Shown here piece by piece: positions 35,307-47,676 of a DNA stretch of 64,000 bases (positions within the stretch are counted from its first letter, which is position 1; each line of letters starts with the position of its first letter). The translations under genes were made by a program, and so were the position numbers. The stretch lies in NCBI GenBank assembly GCA_047495785.1, contig JBLDXI010000032.1, positions 1,426,001-1,490,000 on the forward strand. The letters are read 5' to 3'. The notes beneath the pieces are model-generated. The model did not search any database and was not told where the DNA came from. It saw only the letters and a program-made list of their open reading frames with translations. This DNA comes from Lepidodermella squamata (Eukaryota > Gastrotricha).

Positions 35307-37148
35307 TCAAGCAGCAGCCGGTTCGTTCGCGGCAACAGCGCCAGCGCCAGTCGGCGGCAGGGCAGTCGACAGATTCGCGAGGACATTGGCCGCAAATTCA
35401 GGATGAATCGAGGCAATGCGATCGACAACCACATTCAACCGAGCGCACAACTGCTGAATCTGCAAATCACACTCGGCAACGACGTCGCGCACCTCGAAGT
35501 ACACCAACCCATCGATTTGATCGATTTTGCCGTACAACCGACCCTCGGATATCATTTGAACAGCCACGTTTTCAGCCAGCTCGGGCGAAACCCCGCCCAA
35601 CACGATGCCGAGTTGCGCGAAACTGATGTTCTGGTAGATTCGGCTGACTGCCAGCAGGTTATGCTCGATAACGGCCCGTTCGACCAGGGTGACCGACCGG
35701 CCGCCCATCGACACGTCCTGGGACCGATGTCTAGGCAGTAGCAACGCGTCCAACGGGGCTAAATCGGCCGGGCGGAGGAGTCGCTCGAGGTAAAGGGATT
35801 GCAATAAGCTGTAAACAGCCATTCGATGGGTTCTATCGTCCTTAACCAGCGAGGCTAGGACCCTCTGGCGTTGCGGCCCGGCCGGGGCGAGGGCCGCGCA
35901 GACTATAGCCCGTTGTAACGCGTCGATTCTCTCGGAATCAGAAACGCTAGGGCGGAGTGATAATTCGGCGTAACGTTGGGCTGATTCGATGAATTTGCGG
36001 TTGAAATCGAGGATTTGCGCGTAGCAGGCTTGGTATTTGTTGAGTAGGGCTTGTTGCTTTACGTCGGACTGGAAGTGGTAGGCGCGTTTAACGATGACAT
36101 CGGCTTGTTCGTAGTTACCGCCGGCCATGTACAACTGCGCGATTCGAATCAGCAGACTCATTTTGTCCTCGCCAGAGTACTGCCTGAAAAATGAGAAAAA
36201 TGGGAATTGATTCGCTCATAGAGCTTAGAATGATATTATTCTATCCTCTGTATTTTGTGATCTTTACCGACTTTCCAAATCTCGAATTTTCTTTTGGATC
36301 TTATTGCATTACCAGCCCATTATTAGTTGTTTTATTTGTTTGTTTTCTGTATCAGAAGAGCAAGATTTGATATGGTTTAACAAATTCATCGGTCGCCAGC
36401 TTCGAAAATTTCATCATCATGATATGGCTTAACAAAGGGAATGTGTACTAAGTTCGCTAAATTCGAAGCCGGTGAAAAATATTGAGCAGGCGGTTGCGTC
36501 AATTTTTCTCGCAGCTAAAACCGGCCTAATATTATCAACCAGGGCACGCTAATTGCTCATGTGGCTTATTAATACCACCCACTACAAGTCGTTTATAGAC
36601 ATCTTCCATCAATCTAACGAGTATCGAAAACTTAATTTGTTACTTATTTTACTTGAAATAATAGCTTACTTTTGACCATCCAAAGGTATTTTAACCAAAA
36701 CATCAGCCGCTTTCAAAAAATTGGATTCCGATTCGTAAATTCCGGCCATCACGTGGCAAGCCGCAGTAACAGGTTCTTCGTATGACATCAGCTTGAACTT
36801 GGATTTGTCGAGGAAAAATTCGCCGATCGGGCCAACGATTTCCGGCGGATAGCGGGGGAAACGCGCGACGACCTCGGCGATCATCTGCTTGCAAACAGCG
36901 GAGGAAACGAGACCAACTTCACGCTGCTGTGCTGAATCATCAAAAACAGCCGTGATTATCGTTTTCAGCTGCTCCTCTAACGCAGGGCCAGAAGTGGCCA
37001 TCGAGTTCAAAAACGCCGCAATCCTAAACGAACTCGACAATTATTTGAAGATTTGTTTGTGCAATTTATTCAACCTTTCTTGGCTGTTCCCTTTGCCACC
37101 TGTTTGATACAGCAAGCTTTCAAGAGATTCTCTGAATCGGTCTGCCAT
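35307..37148 (-). CDS. COPS4: COP9 signalosome subunit 4
   Basis: Three exons on the minus strand: 37148-37075, 37023-36670 and 36183-35307, in phase, about 434 residues (human 406). The first intron uses a weak GTTGAA donor but gives a good match to the family N-terminus. Diagnostic segments: ADVLVKIPLDGQKQYSGEDK, CYAQILDFNRKFIESAQRYAEL, and the PCI domain VERAVIEHNLLAVSRIYQNISF followed by MISEGRLYGKIDQIDGLVYFE. The C-terminal 20 residues are Ala/Pro-rich and extra. CSN4 is a PCI subunit of the complex that removes NEDD8 from cullins. The second intron, 36184-36669, shows nothing else. MPC2 lies 280 nt upstream on the same strand. Confidence 0.95.
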
Positions 37149-37428
37149 TTTTTCACCTCAAAAAGCCTATTCACGGGAGAAAAATACCACTTGAAAATAT
37201 AATGAAAATAATTGCTCAATTCATTTTATTCAAATAAAAAACTAAATTGGATGCGAGATTGAGAGAAACTATTCCTTAAAAAAAGGTGCAATAAAATTGG
37301 TCACAACTTGAATAGTCCACACGCAAAAATATATTCGAAGAGTATCGAAAGAAATATTTCACAAAAAACCGGTTGAAGAGAGATTATCTTGTTAATTTCA
37401 CGAGAAATACGTCATTAGATTGATTGTA

Positions 37429-37785
37429 TTACGCCTCCTTGATTGCGGCCAGAGATTGTCGGTGTAGGAAAATACGGCCGAGTTGAACGAAACCAGTCGT
37501 AGCAACAAATATATTGACGGCCACCAGCAGATAGCTACGAGGTATGATAACCATGGAGTAACGGGACCAAATCGTTCCGGTGCAGGCTAAAGCTGCTGAT
37601 TGAGATGGGCTGAGTTTGTCAGCTGGGCGAGCTAAATCGCTGAGACCAGCAACAACAAGGCTCCATTTGAAGACAGGGGCCCAGAAGAAAACAGTTTTCG
37701 GACCAGCAGCGTGATTCCACAGAGGTTGTAATTTTGCTGGAACTAAGCGGTCCAAAGAGGAAATAGCAGTTCGAACAAGAGCCAT
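37429..37785 (-). CDS. MPC2: Mitochondrial pyruvate carrier 2
   Basis: Single exon, 118 residues (human 127). The conserved core is PLWNHAAGPKTVFFWAPVFKW, then GLSDLARPADKLSPSQS, then GTIWSRYSMVIIPRSYLLVAVN; these span the three membrane helices. MPC2 pairs with MPC1 in the inner mitochondrial membrane to import pyruvate. The short N-terminus lacks a cleavable presequence, as usual. It precedes COPS4 on the same strand with 280 nt between stop and ATG. Confidence 0.95.
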   Translation of the reverse strand: MALVRTAISSLDRLVPAKLQPLWNHAAGPKTVFFWAPVFKWSLVVAGLSDLARPADKLSPSQSAALACTGTIWSRYSMVIIPRSYLLVAVNIFVATTGFVQLGRIFLHRQSLAAIKEA

Positions 37786-38021
37786 GCTTAATTAACAAAA
37801 TTACAACCTAAAAATAAATACACTCGCAATAAAATTTCATTGCATAAATTGCATTGCATAAATCCAGTCCTCACCCCCTAAATGGGACTTGGTACCCCGC
37901 CGAATCAGAGCGACCTTTACAATTATTCCGACTGTTTCTTACATTTTCTCGATTTTCCAGCTAACTTAACAGTTGGTTAAACAATATCCGCTCGATTCCG
38001 CATACTGACCCTCTGCGTCCT

Positions 38022-38225
38022 ATGAGCTTCCATGCCATGGACTCGGAAATGATGATCCGATGCAACGGTCCGAATCCGCTGAAAGCCAACGGCATCATCG
38101 AAGATGCTCTCGATGAGAATTTTGGCAGCCGAAACACCTGGAGCTTTGAAGTGACACAGTCAAGTGTAGGCTGCAGTCGAACCTACAAGAGTTGTATGGA
38201 CGAGGAGTTCGAGTTGGACTGCTAG
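38022..38225 (+). CDS. Hypothetical Cys-containing ORF
   Basis: 67 codons, ATG to TAG, ending VGCSRTYKSCMDEEFELDC. Third-position use looks coding-like. It is divergent to MPC2 with about 240 nt between. No family recognised; it could be a terminal exon or a chance ORF. Confidence 0.25.
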   Translation: MSFHAMDSEMMIRCNGPNPLKANGIIEDALDENFGSRNTWSFEVTQSSVGCSRTYKSCMDEEFELDC

Positions 38226-38764
38226 GAACGCTTTTCAATAATATCTTCATTCATCGAAACCTCGTGGTTTCTTGCTATCAAAATCTCGGTTTTTTTGTTC
38301 TACAACTGTTAAAATGACTGATCATTGACATTGCAAGGGCAAATGAGATAGCGCAAAAGGCAGAAGGCCAGTTCTAGAGAATACGACTTTTGGATACAAC
38401 TTAAGCGGAAAAACGCTTGGGTGAGATAAAGCTGAAAATAAATTGCTACACTGCCCCCCGAACCACGGGACATGGGAAGAACAATATATAGATATTGATT
38501 CTGCGACTTCTCAGCCCGTTGGAACAGCCGCCTATGGCGAGGACAGCTGTCTTCGAAATCGCATTAAGCAACGTAGAACTTGGAGCACCGTCAACAACAA
38601 CAACAACCGTCACAACTTACGCGACCCCCCTCAGGGTCCATGTCAGCTGCGAGAAAAAAATGGGCAAAAATGTTTTTGGCGCGCGACTCTTAGTGTCAAG
38701 GCCGCGGTAGAAAATAAAAACCTACAACTGTTATGCTGTTAATATTTGCATTTGGATCCATTCA

Positions 38765-39380
38765 TTAAATTTCACGTTTTAGCGCCCTTGACGAGAGTTT
38801 AGGCGGCACGCGCGCGTTTTTTTGTTTGTTTGAATAAATCCTCTTCAAGTCATCCTCCTTTGCGCGTCGGCTTCGTTCGCCAAAGGCGACATAGCAAGAA
38901 TGACGCGGTGGCGGGTTGCGACCCACGTCACTTCGAATCGGATGCGGTTCTTCTCGGGGAAACTTGAACCACCAGCCCCTTAATGGCGATTTTGTCATGA
39001 ATGTTCGTGTTAGCAACGTCACCAGAATGTATTCGTCTACGTGGGCAGCCGTGCAGTCCGGGCTGTGGTCGACGTCGTTGGCGTCCACCCACAAGTGGAG
39101 GCCAGTTTCACTGTATCGAGACGCTGCCTGTACAGAAAGATGAAAATTGATGGCTAACTTTGAACAGCTTTGCAACAGCTTTTCAATGCGCTTACCGAAT
39201 TGTTGGTTCAGAGATCCGGATAGTGCAGCCGTTGAAGAGCCCTAGCAGCCCCGGCCTTTTGATGACAACTGAAACTGTGCCAGTCTCATCGTTGAGAACG
39301 ACTGCAACTTGCGAGCCGCCGGCGATTTTTGCGGAGCTCCCTGCACGACGCCTTGTAGATAAAAGGTGAAGTCGCCTTGC
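38765..39380 (-). pseudogene. Unidentified frameshifted gene remnant
   Basis: Minus-strand exon-like pieces: about 39380-39200 reads ...VVLNDETGTVSVVIKRPGLL, ends at GTAAGC, and an acceptor TGTACAG precedes GLHLWVDANDVDHSPDCTAAH. The phases of the two do not fit, and past about 39010 the likely reading shifts again. The D-rich segment loosely recalls extracellular domains next to EGF modules, but I cannot name it. Confidence 0.3.
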
Positions 39381-40534
39381 CAGAGATCAGCGTTGGTTTG
39401 TCTTTCCATGTTAAGTTGAGAGTTAGGGAAGATGATCTTGATGTGTGGAATAATTGGAGGAAATATGAAATTACGATAGGAACATCACGAATCGAACGAA
39501 TTGAGACGAGTTTCAATTTAGCCTTTTACTGCTATTATTTACATGGACGTCAATCTTCCACCGCAAGAGCTAATTAAACCTTGAGTTTGCTGGAAGGAAT
39601 TTGAATGATTACGCACTATTATGACGTCAGCTCGAGCTACTGAGTTTTGAAGAAGGAAGCCAGATAATAAATGCAACGGAGTTTCAACAATTCTTGCGCT
39701 CTGTACAGAAGAAATTATGCTGTTGTGGGCTGTTGTGGGAGGAGGGGGCACCGTCGCAACCCCTATCATAGAAGCAAGACCACATGCCGTCAGGTAACAA
39801 CTATTCATGTGGAAGGCGTTGCGTTGAAACCAACCGTTTTAAATACCACGCGAAAACTGGCGAACCGATCGTCGATGCAAGCCTGGCTTAGATCACCGCA
39901 GACCAACTGCGACGCCGGAACCGTAGTCCCATGGTTGGACATTTTAAACTTCACGAAGAGGAAAAGTGGGATGAGCTCTCATTTTGACACTCATGCTAGT
40001 TCGATGGCAGAATCATGCTCGTGCTGAGCCGGCTCAGCGTTGTCCTTCATAGACTCGAGCAAGTCGCGAAGTAAAACCATTACTTGAAGCAAGCAGGCAG
40101 ACCATTTGCTGGAACAATTCATCCGAGTACTAAGACATCGTAGAATCGGCACGAGGATGAGCGTTATGATCGACATTCGACTCCGCAATAGAAACTACCA
40201 TAACTCCCGAGTATACATTCAGATGGTAACGGATATACTTGGAGCATTTATACTGTGTGCGCAGCTTGGTCGCTCCGGCTTCATAGCCAGAAGCGATAAA
40301 ACTAAAAAACCAGAATAATGAGAACATGACGACGGCGACGAAGACAAAAATCAACAAAAATCGCACGAAGTACCATCTTTACCGATTTTAAGCTGATAGG
40401 TTTTAGGACTAAGATATTGAGTCGTATGATAAGTTGCAAATTTAGCATACAATTATTTGTGAATTACCTACTATCAAAATTTAATTTTACTCAATTTCTA
40501 AATTTTAGTTTTTTTACTTTGAAATTCTTCGGAA

Positions 40535-41119
40535 ATGGCTCAAACTTTCCCACTGGGTCGACTCGAAAGAGAATCTACGGTGCTCATGATGTGTGATATG
40601 CAAGAAAAATTCAAGCCAGCGATTTTTCACTTCAACGAAATAACGGAAGTCGCACGTCGATTGGTGACTGCCGGAAAAATCATGAAAATTCCTCTGTTGA
40701 TCACTGAGCAATATCCTCAGGGCCTTGGCTCAACCGTTGCTGAACTAACCGCCGAAACAAATGGTTACGCTACGTGCGTTGTTCCTAAAACTAAATTCAG
40801 CATGGTGCTGCCGGAAATTCTACCGCATCTTGAAAAGGCTAAAACGATCGTACTATTTGGCGTGGAGGCGCACGTTTGTGTTCAACAAACTGCCTTGGAT
40901 TTGATTAAACTGGGCAAGGAGGTGCTAGTTGTTGCTGATGCGACTTCATCTAGGGCACCGGTTGATCGAAAATACGCCTTTAAACGCCTGCGTCAGTCTG
41001 GGGTGCTGGTTACTACTGCTGAGAGTATTATTTTCGAGCTGCTGGGCGATAAAAATGACGAAAATTTTAAAGCTGTTTCCGCTATTGTTAAGACTGGTGC
41101 TCCAGATACTGGGCTGTGA
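40535..41119 (+). CDS. ISOC2: Isochorismatase domain-containing protein (ISOC1/2 type)
   Basis: Single exon, 194 residues, the usual family length. It starts shortly before SLGR-like residues (PLGRLERESTVLMMCDMQEKF), which carry the catalytic Asp. LLITEQYPQGLGSTV and the PKTKFSM lysine follow, and the nucleophile Cys is in LFGVEAHVCVQQTALDL. The closing VDRKYAFKRLRQSGVLVTT matches human ISOC2. It is a cysteine-hydrolase fold protein, cytosolic or mitochondrial, of uncertain substrate in animals. Its stop lies only 138 nt before the PRPF31 ATG on the same strand. ISOC1 versus ISOC2 is not firmly resolved. Confidence 0.92.
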   Translation: MAQTFPLGRLERESTVLMMCDMQEKFKPAIFHFNEITEVARRLVTAGKIMKIPLLITEQYPQGLGSTVAELTAETNGYATCVVPKTKFSMVLPEILPHLEKAKTIVLFGVEAHVCVQQTALDLIKLGKEVLVVADATSSRAPVDRKYAFKRLRQSGVLVTTAESIIFELLGDKNDENFKAVSAIVKTGAPDTGL

Positions 41120-41257
41120 AATACGTTGTGAAACTAAATTATTCGAATATTGAGAGCTTGCTGATGACGCTTCCAAATAATTACTTGCCATTTGAGATTA
41201 AAAAGCTAAAAGCTTTCATTTATCGCAATTGTTATAGAGTTTCTTGGTTTTATAAAA

Positions 41258-43226
41258 ATGTCGTTAGCGGACGAACTCTTGGCAGATTTGGAGGAACCGG
41301 CGCCTGATGAGGCAGAAATGGAGGCTGATGATGGCGATGACAACGAAATCGAAGATATCGATGTTGATGCCATTGCAGAATCGGTCAAAAAAGGAAACTC
41401 AGTCCATTCAATAGCTAAATTGACCCAAAGCAAGATGGTTAGAAATTGGCTGATTTTATTTTATTTTTCTATAATTGTATCATTATTTTAGTACAAAGAA
41501 ATCCTGACCAAAATCGACCACTATGTTTCACGGCCGCCTCGAACTAAGAGTAAATGTCCAGCTTTTAGTATTTTCTTTTTTAATTTGTTTCCTCGTTGCA
41601 GTGGTTGGAACGGTCGAAGCTGACCCAGAGTACCAGCTTATCGTCGAAGCTAACAATTTGGCGGTTGATATTGATAACGAAATCAGTGAGTTGTGATTTT
41701 TAATTGATTTAAATCGATTTTTCAATATTTCTAATTGCTTCTAGATATTATTCACAAATATGTGCGGGACCACTATGCCGAGCGTTTTCCCGAGCTCGAG
41801 TCGCTGATTGTGAGCCCGATGGAGTACATGATTACAGTCAAAGAGCTGGGCAATTCGATTGATCGGTCGAAAAGTAACAAAACGCTGCAAACTTCGTTGA
41901 GCCCGGCTACAATCATGGTTGTTAGTGTTACTGCATCGACTACTCAAGGGTACGTTGACTATAAAACAGAATTTTTTTTGGAAAATTCATGACTTGAATA
42001 TTAACCTGCTTTCGGATGTTGAGAATTAGTTTTTCATGAAAAATTCTGAAATTTCAGAAGAGTAAAATTTTTCTTACAGATTTCGAGAACATTTCAATTC
42101 AAAATGTTTTTAGCTTGAGAAAATCGTGATTATCGGCATTAAAACTTCAGGATAATTAGAAAAGTTGAACGATGAAATTTTGATTTGATACGTTTGAAAT
42201 TGAATAGAATTGCCAAGGCTTGAAGTTTTTGGTTTTTCCTCATTTAGAAAAGAAATCTCGCAAGAAAAGCTGGACCTAATCATTGAAGCGTGCAATATGG
42301 CTATGGGCCTGAACGATGCCAAGCTGAAAATTTACGCCTACGTCGAAACTCGCATGTCCTTCATCGCCCCGAACCTATCAGTCGTGCTGGGCTCGTCAAT
42401 TGCCGCTAAATTGATGGGTATTGTCGGCGGTTTGACGAATTTATCTCGCGTACCAGCCTGCAATATTCTAGTCCTGGGTGCTCCTAAGAAATCACGCACT
42501 GGCTTCACTACCGCTGCGGCTAACCCGCATCACGGATTTGTGTATCAGACCGATCTGGTCATCAAGGTCCCACCTGATTACAGAACTAAGGCTGCTCGGC
42601 TGGTCGCGGCTAAGACCGCTTTATTAGCCCGGATAGACAGCTGTCGAGAGGCGGTTGATGGCTCTCAGGGCCAGAGGCTTCGCGACGAAATTATTCGAAA
42701 GCTGGAAAAGGCTCAAGAACCACCGCCGGTTAAACTGATCAAGCCATTGCCAGCCCCGATTGAAACTACCCGGAAGCGCCGAGGTGGTAAACGGGTTCGA
42801 AAAATGAAAGATCGTCTTGCGATTACCGAAGTTCGAAAAGCAGCTAATCGGATGAATTTCGGTGAAATTGAGGAGGATGTGTACCAGGAGGATCTGGGTG
42901 TCACCCTGGGTACCCTGGGCGCTGGCGGGGCTGGTGGCTCCGGTCGTGTTCGTCAATTACAGGCCGATTCTAAAACAAATGCTCGTCTATCGAAGGCTCT
43001 TCAGCAAAAGCTGCATAAGCACAATCAAATGGCTGGTGGTATGGCGACGTCGGTTCAAAAGCACGTGGCTGGTACAGCCTCGGTCGCCTTTACCCCGGCG
43101 CAGGGTCTTGAAATCGTGAATCCAATGGCTAATGAGAAAATCCGGGATGCGGCGAGCGGTACAATGACCAACCGATATTTCGGATCTGCAACGCCTTTCA
43201 TGAAAGTCAAAAAGGAGGACAAATAA
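41258..43226 (+). CDS. PRPF31: U4/U6 small nuclear ribonucleoprotein Prp31
   Basis: Five exons: 41258-41437, 41492-41549, 41602-41685, 41745-41949 and 42248-43226, in phase, about 501 residues (human 499). After an acidic N-terminus come the Nop domain motifs: DPEYQLIVEANNLAVDIDNEI, TIMVVSVTASTTQG, SRMSFIAPNLSVVLGSS-like, GGLTNLSRVPACNILVLGA. The basic RGGKRVRKMKDRL segment is a nuclear signal, and FGEIEEDVYQEDLG matches the C-terminal part. Prp31 clamps U4 snRNA with 15.5K and is needed for tri-snRNP formation. AATAAA at 43260-43265. Confidence 0.97.
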
Positions 43227-43518
43227 CGTTGTGATGTTTTTTACACTGCTGTTTCTGTCAATAAAATCGAACCGAGTTTTGAAGTCACAAAAATAGTTTA
43301 TTTTCAATAATTATGCTGCATAGCAAAACACTGAAACAGCAACAAGGACATTCAATTTTGAGAGCTTTGTTCCAGCGGTTTGTTATTTTTGTTCATGAAA
43401 AGCAACGCGAGGATGAGAAATGAAGGGTGATGTGAGATCGCATCAACTGCCGTGCTACGAAAATATATAACTAAAAAAATCAAATTAATCTGTGACCGAG
43501 GGTTCGAGTGGAACAAAA

Positions 43519-44004
43519 TTAGGGGCCGTTTTTCTGTGTAAGACGTTGCGGTGAACCGGCGTTAACGATACTAGATTTTAGGCGTTCGATTTCTCTATCT
43601 TTTTTGTCGCATTCCATTTTGTACTCGGTTATGAGGTCGAGCAAAAGCTCGATTTTGAAGTGAAGTAGGTTGTTCTCCTCGGAAATGGTCTGCTTGTCGT
43701 GCCGCAGCTGTTGGGCTCGCTGATTGGCTTGCTGTAACAACTGATTCGAGTTTTCTGAACAAAAAATGAACTATGACACCGAATAAAAGCAAAATATTTA
43801 TTAATTACCAATATTCCATTGGCCATCTTGGTCCAAATGAAGCGCAGCTCCGCCTAAATTTAAGCTTATTTGACGAGGCAATTGCTCGAATTCTCTCGAT
43901 CGGTCTGTAACTGCAAGGCCGTTATTTGCTAGCCACTGTGAGTTCTTTCTCGGCTCCGCTGACTTCTTGCCAGAAAGCTTGGCAAAAAATGACGGCATAG
44001 GCAT
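43519..44004 (-). CDS. CBY1: Chibby family protein (beta-catenin antagonist, ciliary base)
   Basis: Two exons, 44004-43809 and 43754-43519, about 143 residues (human CBY1 126). The start SFFAKLSGKKSAEPRK matches the conserved FF...KK..PRK opening, and SLNLGGAALHLDQDGQW matches the central motif (LxGxxLxFxxGQW). The coiled coil SEENNLLHFKIELLLDLITEY matches the EENNLLRLKVDILLDML heptads. Chibby works at the distal mother centriole and transition zone and binds beta-catenin in some animals. It is convergent with PRPF31 and has a Gln-rich extension between the motifs. The ATG at 44004 is preferred to an upstream GTG. Confidence 0.88.
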
Positions 44005-45471
44005 TTTAGCAGTCACAGACCTAATGAAATAAAAGATATAAGTAAAACAGCATGTCTGAAGTCGAGAGAGATACTTAGAGGGTGTAAGAGATTAGAAATG
44101 TTATGCAAAATATTTTTGAACGTGAGAATTCGTTCCTCTGATAGCTAAAATTCCTCCAAGCGGAGAGAAGACCTAAATGCCCGCCCAAAACAATATTACA
44201 GCGTTCACTCACGCCTTCAGCTTAAAAACGAGGCTCTAGATCTTTGACCATGAAGATTCTTAAATAATATATTCACATTTTTTCTCATTTTCACCCGATG
44301 CAATGTATTCAGACCTTGCAATGTAAATGTTTTCTACATTCCACACTTTCGGCGAGTTGCTACAAGTATGTTCATCGGTTGATTTTGTAAAACTCGTTTT
44401 TTCTCTTCGTCGCATTACTCATGGCAATTTCTTGTAAGTATTCAGTTTGTAAGCGTCTCGAAAATGTTAAATGGACCGAGTTCGAAAGAATAGTGTTCAA
44501 ACAATTGACTAGATGTCCAGAACAACACACAACTGGCCATGGCTTTTGAAGTTTTGAAGTTGGCAGAATTTCAACCTCGCACCTGCAGACCGACAAATTG
44601 CAAAATGTTGATGATAAGCTCATCATATACATAGAGAACAAAGCGATCACTCCGACTCCGTTCACCATGTCACCATAGCTAAAAAATAGCTTCAGAATCT
44701 ATTGGTACTTTGACGGTCCACGTTAGCTGCAGGCATAAGGCATATATTCATTTATCATATTTTTCCAAGCTGTACGACCCATGGAGGGCGGCTCCTCCAA
44801 TTATCGATAGCCTCATTTGAAAAATGAACACACAGGACGGTTTCTGATGGCATCTGAAACTTGCATGCCAATACACAGTAGATAGGGAATAAATTAAACT
44901 CGAGTATAACGCTTTTAATCGCAAGCCGAAGCCCGCAGCCGAGACCATAATCCCTCCTAGAATATCACTATAGCGGCAGTAAAAAGTAATTATAAGGTGT
45001 ATTGCATCAAACTGAGATTGGAGATTGGCTGCTAACAGTAGTTGAAAATTGAAGTAACATAAGCGATAAACCGCCCCATGAGAAATGAGTAAATGAGTAG
45101 TCCCTGAGGAGTAAAAGGAGTAAATGCTTATTGCTCAGAGCACCAGTAGTACCAATATTCAGAGCAGTGAGTGCATAGCGCATAGACACACCGATGTTTG
45201 ATGTTTGTGTCCACAACAGGATGCCAAAACGCAAGCAGCGCGTAGCTTTAGACGCTCTTTAATTAACTACAATTAATACATTACTTTATACATTATAATG
45301 ATTGAGAACTATTCCAGTTATGTTTTACTAATATAAAGTTGAAGAAAATAATTTTGGCGCTATATTGTTTGAAACAGCGTGAAAAAGCCGGTCAGCTTGC
45401 GTTCGCGGTTTTGCTCGACCTCATTGTGGACAGATTTCGAGCATCACGAAAATCGACTCTACTCGCTTACG
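44005..45471. other. Intergenic between Chibby and the dicarboxylate carrier
   Basis: 1.47 kb, AT-rich, no supported gene. It contains the Chibby promoter on one side and the carrier promoter on the other. Confidence 0.45.
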
Positions 45472-46502
45472 ATGGTTAGCTTTTTGGAAACCGATAATCG
45501 ACGAAAGTCGAGATGGTACTTCGGGGGATTAGGAAGTGCTGGCGCTGCTTGTGTAACCCATCCATTAGATCTGATAAAGGTTTGTCAATTTATCTCGAAG
45601 TTTTGCGGTAATTATCATTGTCTACATATCAGGTGCATCTTCAAACTCAACAACAAGGAAATATGCGAATGACTGGCATGGCAGTTCACATTATCAAGAC
45701 ACAGGGTGTTCTCACGCTCTATAATGGTATCAGCGCGTCCCTTCTACGTCAGCTGACTTATTCTCTTGCCCGATTCGGTATCTATGAGCAGATGAAAAAT
45801 CAAAGCGGCGTTCCCGAGAAAGACCTCAAGTTTTACCAGCGAGTTTGGTATGCTGGATTCTCCGGTTTGATTGGTGGTGTTGTTGGCACTCCGGCCGATA
45901 TGATTAACGTTCGAATGCAGAATGATGTCAAGTTGCCTCTTGAGCAGCGAAGAAATTACTCTCATGCTCTTGATGGTCTTTTTCAAGTTGCAAGAAAAGA
46001 AGGCCTTCCCCGTCTTTTCTCCGGTGTGACCATGGCAAGTAGCCGTGCTGTGTTGATGACTATCGGGCAGATCGCTTTCTACGATCAGATCAAGCAGATC
46101 ATGATTGCTTCAGGATATTTTCGGGATAACATCCTGACTCACTTTTCATCCAGCATAACCGCTGTAAGTAACAATTTAAAATTTTATCATTGAAATGTTA
46201 TCCTTATGGTATGGTTTTAAATTCATTTTCATCTGATTTTTTTTTCATAGGCTGGTATTGCTACGGCCCTCACACAGCCCGTTGACGTTGCTAAAACTCG
46301 ATTAATGAATGCCAAGCCAGGGCAATACTCAGGCATTAGCTCTGTGTTTGTCGAAATGGGTCAAAAGGGTCCAGCAGGATTTTTCAAAGGCTTTGTGCCA
46401 GCTTTCATTCGTCTCGGTCCTCAAACTGTTCTAACTTTCGTGTTCCTCGAGCAACTTCGTGTTCGTTTCGGTTATTTGCCGGAAGATTCGAAGAAAAACT
46501 AA
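45472..46502 (+). CDS. SLC25A10: Mitochondrial dicarboxylate carrier
   Basis: Three exons: 45472-45579, 45633-46163 and 46251-46502, in phase, 296 residues (human 287). Three mitochondrial carrier repeats are marked by THPLDLIKV, GTPADMINVRMQ and TQPVDVAKTRLMN. Segments RWYFGGLGSAGAACVTHP, YNGISASLLRQLTYSLARFGIYE and LGPQTVLTFVFLEQLR are characteristic of the dicarboxylate carrier. It exchanges malate or succinate for phosphate or sulfate across the inner membrane. The ATG is chosen because the residues before it have no counterpart in the family. Confidence 0.95.
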
Positions 46503-47676
46503 TACAATTGCTGCCCAAGAACTGGAAATAGTGATAACTTTTCGATGATAACTTTATTAGTCAAACGAAGTACCTTATTCCTTTACAGTTTATCATAGTA
46601 TTATTGATACCATTATTTGTGTAGCAGTTAGAAGTTGTGCATTGGTGATAGAATATTTGAGCTGGTGAGTTGATATTGTTGCCGATTAACTTAAGATGAA
46701 ATTTCTTACTGTTTTCTGACCTGAAGTCGGCTATATTTTGTAAACTTGAGATTTGAAATTAAATTAAAGTATCGAGTCACTGAAATTTATTCCCTGTATT
46801 TTTTCAAAAAGTAATCCACCTTATATTTCAGGACAAAAATAACTTGATTCGCGGCTTTCGCCGAATGATCTGAACCTATTGCATTGTTTTACGATCGAAC
46901 GTAAAGATATTTTGCATACTCAAGCAACCGGTCGATCTCAGTGCCTGTGGCCGAATTCTCGAAAGAAGTGGAGGTACTCTGACGCATAGTTGCGAAGATC
47001 GGGTTATTTTCACGTAGATGCCCTGCCTCAAGATAATTTCCGTTATAAATGAAATAAACTAGCCCAGGAAATTATAGGTATGAATATTTTTCAAGTTGAA
47101 TAACAAGAGAAAAAACTTTCACGCACTGCGAAAGCAGAATGGTGGTCCTTGAAAACTGTGGAGACGCAATTTTCAATACTAAAGCGTTTTGCTAAAGGTA
47201 ACCAAATTCAACAAGCCCAAACACCAAAATTCAATAAGTTATGGGTAAAACGGTTCTAAATACTCAAGGGATCAGGTGTTACCATGGTTTTCCATTTCGA
47301 AAATATCAGTGAAACCTTGTGTGTCCAACCAGGTCTGATCAGGTCTGACGAAGATTCTACTATTGCTTACACATAGATGCCAATCACGCCGACCTTATGC
47401 AGCCAGCTTGAGGAATGACGCGGCCCAAAGTCGATATAGAAAATTTCAAAGGTGACGGCAGAAAATGCGGGTGTGTATGACCGATTGCTGTGCGAAAAAA
47501 ATGTCACGGTTTCGCCATTCATCCAGCTTGATCGATCGACCCCAAGCCCTTCCATTAACACTGCCAGTACCTGTACAGGAACTAGCCTACATTTTCTACT
47601 TGGCATCTCGAATGCTTCGAAAAATGCTGTGGTAATTGTTAGCTAGGAAAGATACTGGGATAAGTACGGCTGAAGC
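46503..47676. other. Intergenic with diverged repeat sequence
   Basis: Part of this (about 46970-47180) resembles 23385-23550 next to the receptor repeats, for example GGTTATTTTCAC-TAGATG. An open minus-strand stretch at 47606-47367 lies downstream of the decayed receptor, but I could not match it to missing helices. Confidence 0.4.

Larger units (their letters stand above)
37786..40534. other. Intergenic block with unresolved coding-like pieces
   Basis: No gene could be assembled. Plus-strand open stretches at 38022-38225 and around 38495-38710 and minus-strand ones at 40188-39991 and 39380-38765 have codon content like coding sequence but no known family, and the minus-strand ones change frame. 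The last ~170 nt before 40535 are AT-rich and presumably the ISOC promoter. Confidence 0.35.

Noticed and set aside
43490-43520. GGTTCGAGT motif resembling a tRNA B box
   Set aside because: No matching A box or cloverleaf could be drawn; it lies in the Chibby 3' UTR.
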